From Ostrinia nubilalis (taxonomy: Eukaryota; Arthropoda; Insecta; Lepidoptera; Crambidae), in the NCBI RefSeq assembly GCF_963855985.1, contig NC_087118.1:7874001-7938000 (forward strand): a DNA stretch of 64,000 bases. Direction: 5' to 3'. The position numbers and the translations under genes were made by a program. Of the stretch, positions 61,117-64,000 are shown piece after piece (within the stretch, counting starts at the first letter, position 1; the number at the start of each line of letters is the position of its first letter). The notes under the pieces were generated by a model. That model had not been told where the DNA came from. It did not search any database and was given only the letters and a program-made list of their open reading frames with translations.

Positions 61117-64000
61117 CTGGAAATGAGAAAACAATTATGTATTAATATCACAGATAAATTTGGAAAAAATACTTTTAATCTATCTCCAATTGCATAAAAT
61201 AATATTTATTTTGAGATACTGTGTCCTTGGCCTAGGGCCTAGGTACTCTTTATTGATTTTTAAGATTGATTATAATAATACAAACAATTAGCCAATGAAT
61301 TTAAATACCTAATAATAAGTAAAATAATAATAAATATCCTTGGACATTTTACACTGCGCTTCTAGTCCCAAACTAAGCAAAGCTTGTACTATGGGTACTA
61401 GACAACGGATTGTATAAACATACTTAAATACTTTTTTTGTTTAAATACCAATTTTAAGTTAATTTTAAATACCTAAATACATAATATACATAGAAAACAC
61501 CCAGTCCAATGCAAACAAATATGTTTATGCTCACAAATGTTTGTACAGTGAGGGAATCGAACCCGCAACCTCCGGAATGGTAGTCCGTTTCGAACCACTA
61601 CACCAAACAGCCGACAAATGAAATGAAAATGTAGGCATACACATTATTTTGTTCATTACCTGCCATAAATCCAAGTGCTGCTCCAACAGATTTACTGAAG
61701 ACCTGAGTGCAATTCTTCACCCGCATTTTAGGTATCAAGTCGGGCATAACATGTTGAGCCGTTAATTTTGGTACTAATTTTACGCCTTGATATGCAGGTG
61801 ACTTATTATATAATGCCACAATATGGCTCCATTTCGCAGTGCGTTCTTTCCCATGCAAAGAGTATTTTAGGTTTTTTGTTATTAAATTGTTCCTAATACC
61901 CTTGATTAAGTGTGGTGGGTCATATATGGGAAAAATTTGAGCATTTCCAATTTCAAATGTCCCCTCTAAATTAATTTCATTTTTTCTCAAATAACTTTCT
62001 TTAGTTTGTTTAATTAGGGCATTGATGGCTGCCACATTTGAAGTGCCTTGGTCACACACTGTGGCCACGACTTTTAAGCCAGTCTCTTGGAGTTTAATTA
62101 TTAATTTTTCAATTTGCTCTTTTAATACTAACGTTTTCGTGCTTCCACTGCAAAAATAGTAGGCCAAGTGCTGTTTATATTTTTTAAATATACCTCGCAC
62201 CATAAAAACTAGCACATGGTCGCAAAAATCTTTTTCAGTGCTTGTGCCATTGTCAACAAATCCAGATAATTTGTCTTCTGTTTTGTTAAAGGAAACACCT
62301 GGTCCAATCGCCATTTCGTCAAACAACAGAGAACAATATTTATGGTTTTCAGGCATCTTAGAAACCCTGTTTTTTAAATTTTCAAAAATAATTTCATTAA
62401 TTCCAGGTCTCAAATTAATTTTGCGCAGTAAATTTTGCAGCGTTTTTCTGCTCGGCATAATACACTTCGTGCCTAATAGTCGATATGCCTTTGGCGAAGG
62501 TTTATAAAGAGATAATGCCAAAATTTTTTCGTCAATTGTAAAACGCCTTCCTTGCTTTTTTTTCCCGCTTTGGGTAACTTGCATTTGGCAAAATAGTTTT
62601 GCTGACGGTGACAAATTCTTGCACATTATTTGAAATGCTGTCGTTTTCATGAGTTTTTTGGCAGCTACGTATTTGCATTTCAACTTCTTTTTCTCATCTT
62701 CACATCTCTGTAACTGCTTCAAAGCACGCTTATATTGCTTCATTTGCAGGAATGATAGGCGAGGCCCTGAAAAAATCCATTGTTACACTTTAGTACCTGC
62801 TAATGCATGTGTCATGTTTATTACATTTTTTTAACGGTGAAAAGAGTATCTCAAACAACCTTGTTACTAACTTTTGTCATAATTTATCAATCCAAAAATC
62901 GAATATTACTATATACATTAAATTGAATATGGGACCAAATGGCAAGTATCTACTATCACAAAAATAAAGAATCAATCAAATCGGACGAGAAATCTGTAAG
63001 TAATCGGTGAACATCGATTACTTAAAAATACCTAGACGACGTAATTGTCACGAACAAAGTTTTCACGTGAGCATGCTAAAAACTAAAAATAGTAACCTTT
63101 GGATTTTTTGGTTTTATTTTTTGCCTTCTTGTTAGTTTTGTTAACATTTTGAGCTTCTCTGGACTGCTCTACATTGTCTTGTGTGTCACCAAGAGTCTGT
63201 TTGAGAGGAGCTTCTCCAGTGACATTAACTCCGACAAGAGATTGTGGTTGGTCCTCTAGAAAAATAAAAACCAATTAAGAATTAGTGTGTAACAAATAAC
63301 ATAATGTCCAAAAATAATCTATACCTTTGCTGTTATACATATGTTTATGTAGGTATAAATGATTATTATGATTGTATTTTACTTCTAATCTCTCTCAATA
63401 GCATATAATTTTATCAAAACATGTTATATAGTCATTACCTTCTATTACAGGGTTAACAGACAGCTCTGTATTCATTGGAGAATCACCAAAATTTGGCAAA
63501 TCAAATTTTCCAGAAATATGATCAATTTCTTTAAGCCTTTGTGCTTGCACACCTGAAAAAATAAAGACATGAATGTTATTCAAATTATGTATTAATGCTA
63601 ATTTACCCACAATTTTCATAGGTTTTATTGTGTTTGCCGAACTGCATTTGTCATTATTTGTATTTTTTACACTGATACTGACTTTAAAAATAAATGAAAA
63701 AATCAAATATCAATAAAACTAGGTAGATACCTATAATATTTTATGTACATATTTCAGATAATGAACAAAGTTATTTGTTGAATAAATAAAATAAAATTAC
63801 CTGGTAAATGCAGTACTGGCATTGCCAATTGACTGAGTCGGTTCTTAGGATATTTATAAACGTCCTCGAAATGATTACGACATACACGTCTATTATTATA
63901 AATTGTTGTTGCATCCAATGTAGCTAGATCGCCACCAATATTTGCAATCCAGGTGTTAAACTTTTCTGCATTTTTTTCCGGGTCAGGAAAGCGATGCAGT
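59957..64000 (-). CDS. THAP-domain P-element-like transposase gene (THAP9-like), five exons visible, 5' incomplete
   Basis: Exons on the minus strand: 64000-63801 (partial), 63552-63439, 63255-63097, 62766-61660 and 61116-59957, about 913 codons in total, close to human THAP9 in size. All four introns have GT...AG borders and the frame joins at each. The first exon has the second half of a THAP zinc finger (FNTWIANIGG; RRVCRNHFEDVYKYPKNRL; LAMPVLHLPG). Then comes a leucine-zipper-like helix (KQYKRALKQLQRCEDEKKKL) and the RNase H-like core with aspartates in SLLFDEMAI and VVATVCDQGTSNVA and a glutamate in NQDPLENFFGSVRAHG. The family cuts DNA using GTP as cofactor. It may be an active P element or a domesticated host gene; no P-type terminal repeats are seen in the window. 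Confidence 0.85.
61370..61617 (-). mobile_element. tRNA-headed SINE inside a transposase intron
   Basis: On the minus strand, GGTGTAGTGGTTCGAAACGG (box A-like) and GGTTGCGGGTTCGATTCCC (box B) lie 30 bp apart at 61555-61617, followed by the lepidopteran SINE body (TGTACAAACATTTGTGAGC). The tail end is uncertain. It lies in the 543-bp intron 61117-61659. Confidence 0.75.
61660..62766 (-). CDS. Exon of the THAP/P transposase: coiled coil, helix-turn-helix, RNase H core
   Basis: Acceptor TTTTTTCAG at 62767-62775, donor GCAG/GTAATG at 61660/61659. It encodes PRLSFLQMKQYKRAL through GRRFTIDEKILALSLYKPSP (DNA-binding helix region), then the core with two catalytic-type aspartates and DPPHLIKGIRNNL in the GTP-binding insertion region, ending at ALGFMA. 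The plain ORF reads on into the intron to 61598 (GNEQNNVYAYIF), which should not be part of the protein. Confidence 0.85.

Noticed and set aside
61553..61617. tRNA gene
   Set aside because: Boxes A and B are present but no full cloverleaf, and it continues into a SINE body; a tRNA-derived SINE fits better.

Overview
This is a eukaryotic, AT-rich window with no bacterial gene layout. It almost certainly comes from a moth or butterfly (Lepidoptera): it carries the repeat starting CCGGCCAAGTGCGAGTCGG, a tRNA-headed SINE, short repeats with hitchhiking GACA arrays, and an RTE-type tail containing GTCCAGCAGTGGAC. Nearly all of it is transposable elements, many nested inside one another. The one multi-exon gene with every reading frame intact is a THAP-domain P-element-like transposase gene at the right edge (minus strand, 5' end outside the window).

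Layout. 1-3.4 kb: an RTE-clade LINE on the minus strand whose open frame continues without a break into the C-terminal part of a different (Jockey-like) LINE and runs off the left edge. 3.4-5.1 kb: a lepidopteran repeat with a MITE inside. 5.2-12.9 kb: long inverted repeats (about 0.76-0.91 kb, TA duplication) enclosing a complete two-ORF LINE. 12.4-19.9 kb: left arm of a very large inverted duplication. It contains a hAT-like element (8-bp target duplication ATTTTAAC) into which a second hAT-like element (8-bp duplication CCCGCCGC) has inserted. The inner element carries an intact 953-codon reverse transcriptase with a restriction-enzyme-like C-terminus. 21.5-23.4 kb: MITE plus a possible host 5' exon. 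23.4-25.9 kb: a piggyBac element, complete apart from one frameshift. 25.9-37.2 kb: a second copy of the CCGGCC repeat, split by a short DNA element, a Ty3/gypsy retrotransposon with two identical 129-bp LTRs (its protease split by a 1.1-kb TIR element), and a CR1-like LINE. 37.2-44.0 kb: a Jockey-like LINE and a second chimeric LINE. 44.7-52.2 kb: right arm of the inverted duplication, in which the reverse transcriptase is broken. 52.2-58.4 kb: DNA-element fragments, an internally deleted piggyBac-like element with recognisable exons, and a degraded RTE LINE. 58.4-59.3 kb: tandem repeats and a LINE tail. 60.0-64.0 kb: the THAP/P-element transposase gene.

How the parts relate. These are mostly selfish elements and no pathway links them. 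The structure does give an order of events: the inner hAT is younger than the outer one; the left arm is the donor and the right arm the derived copy, because only the left arm continues into complete element ends with target duplications; and the gypsy insertion is recent. The most unusual observations are the reverse transcriptase with restriction-like endonuclease inside a TIR/8-bp-TSD element that has no visible DNA transposase, the 7.45-kb inverted duplication, two in-frame LINE-LINE chimeras, and the intact THAP/P transposase gene. I could run no alignments, so clade names and identities come from motif reading.
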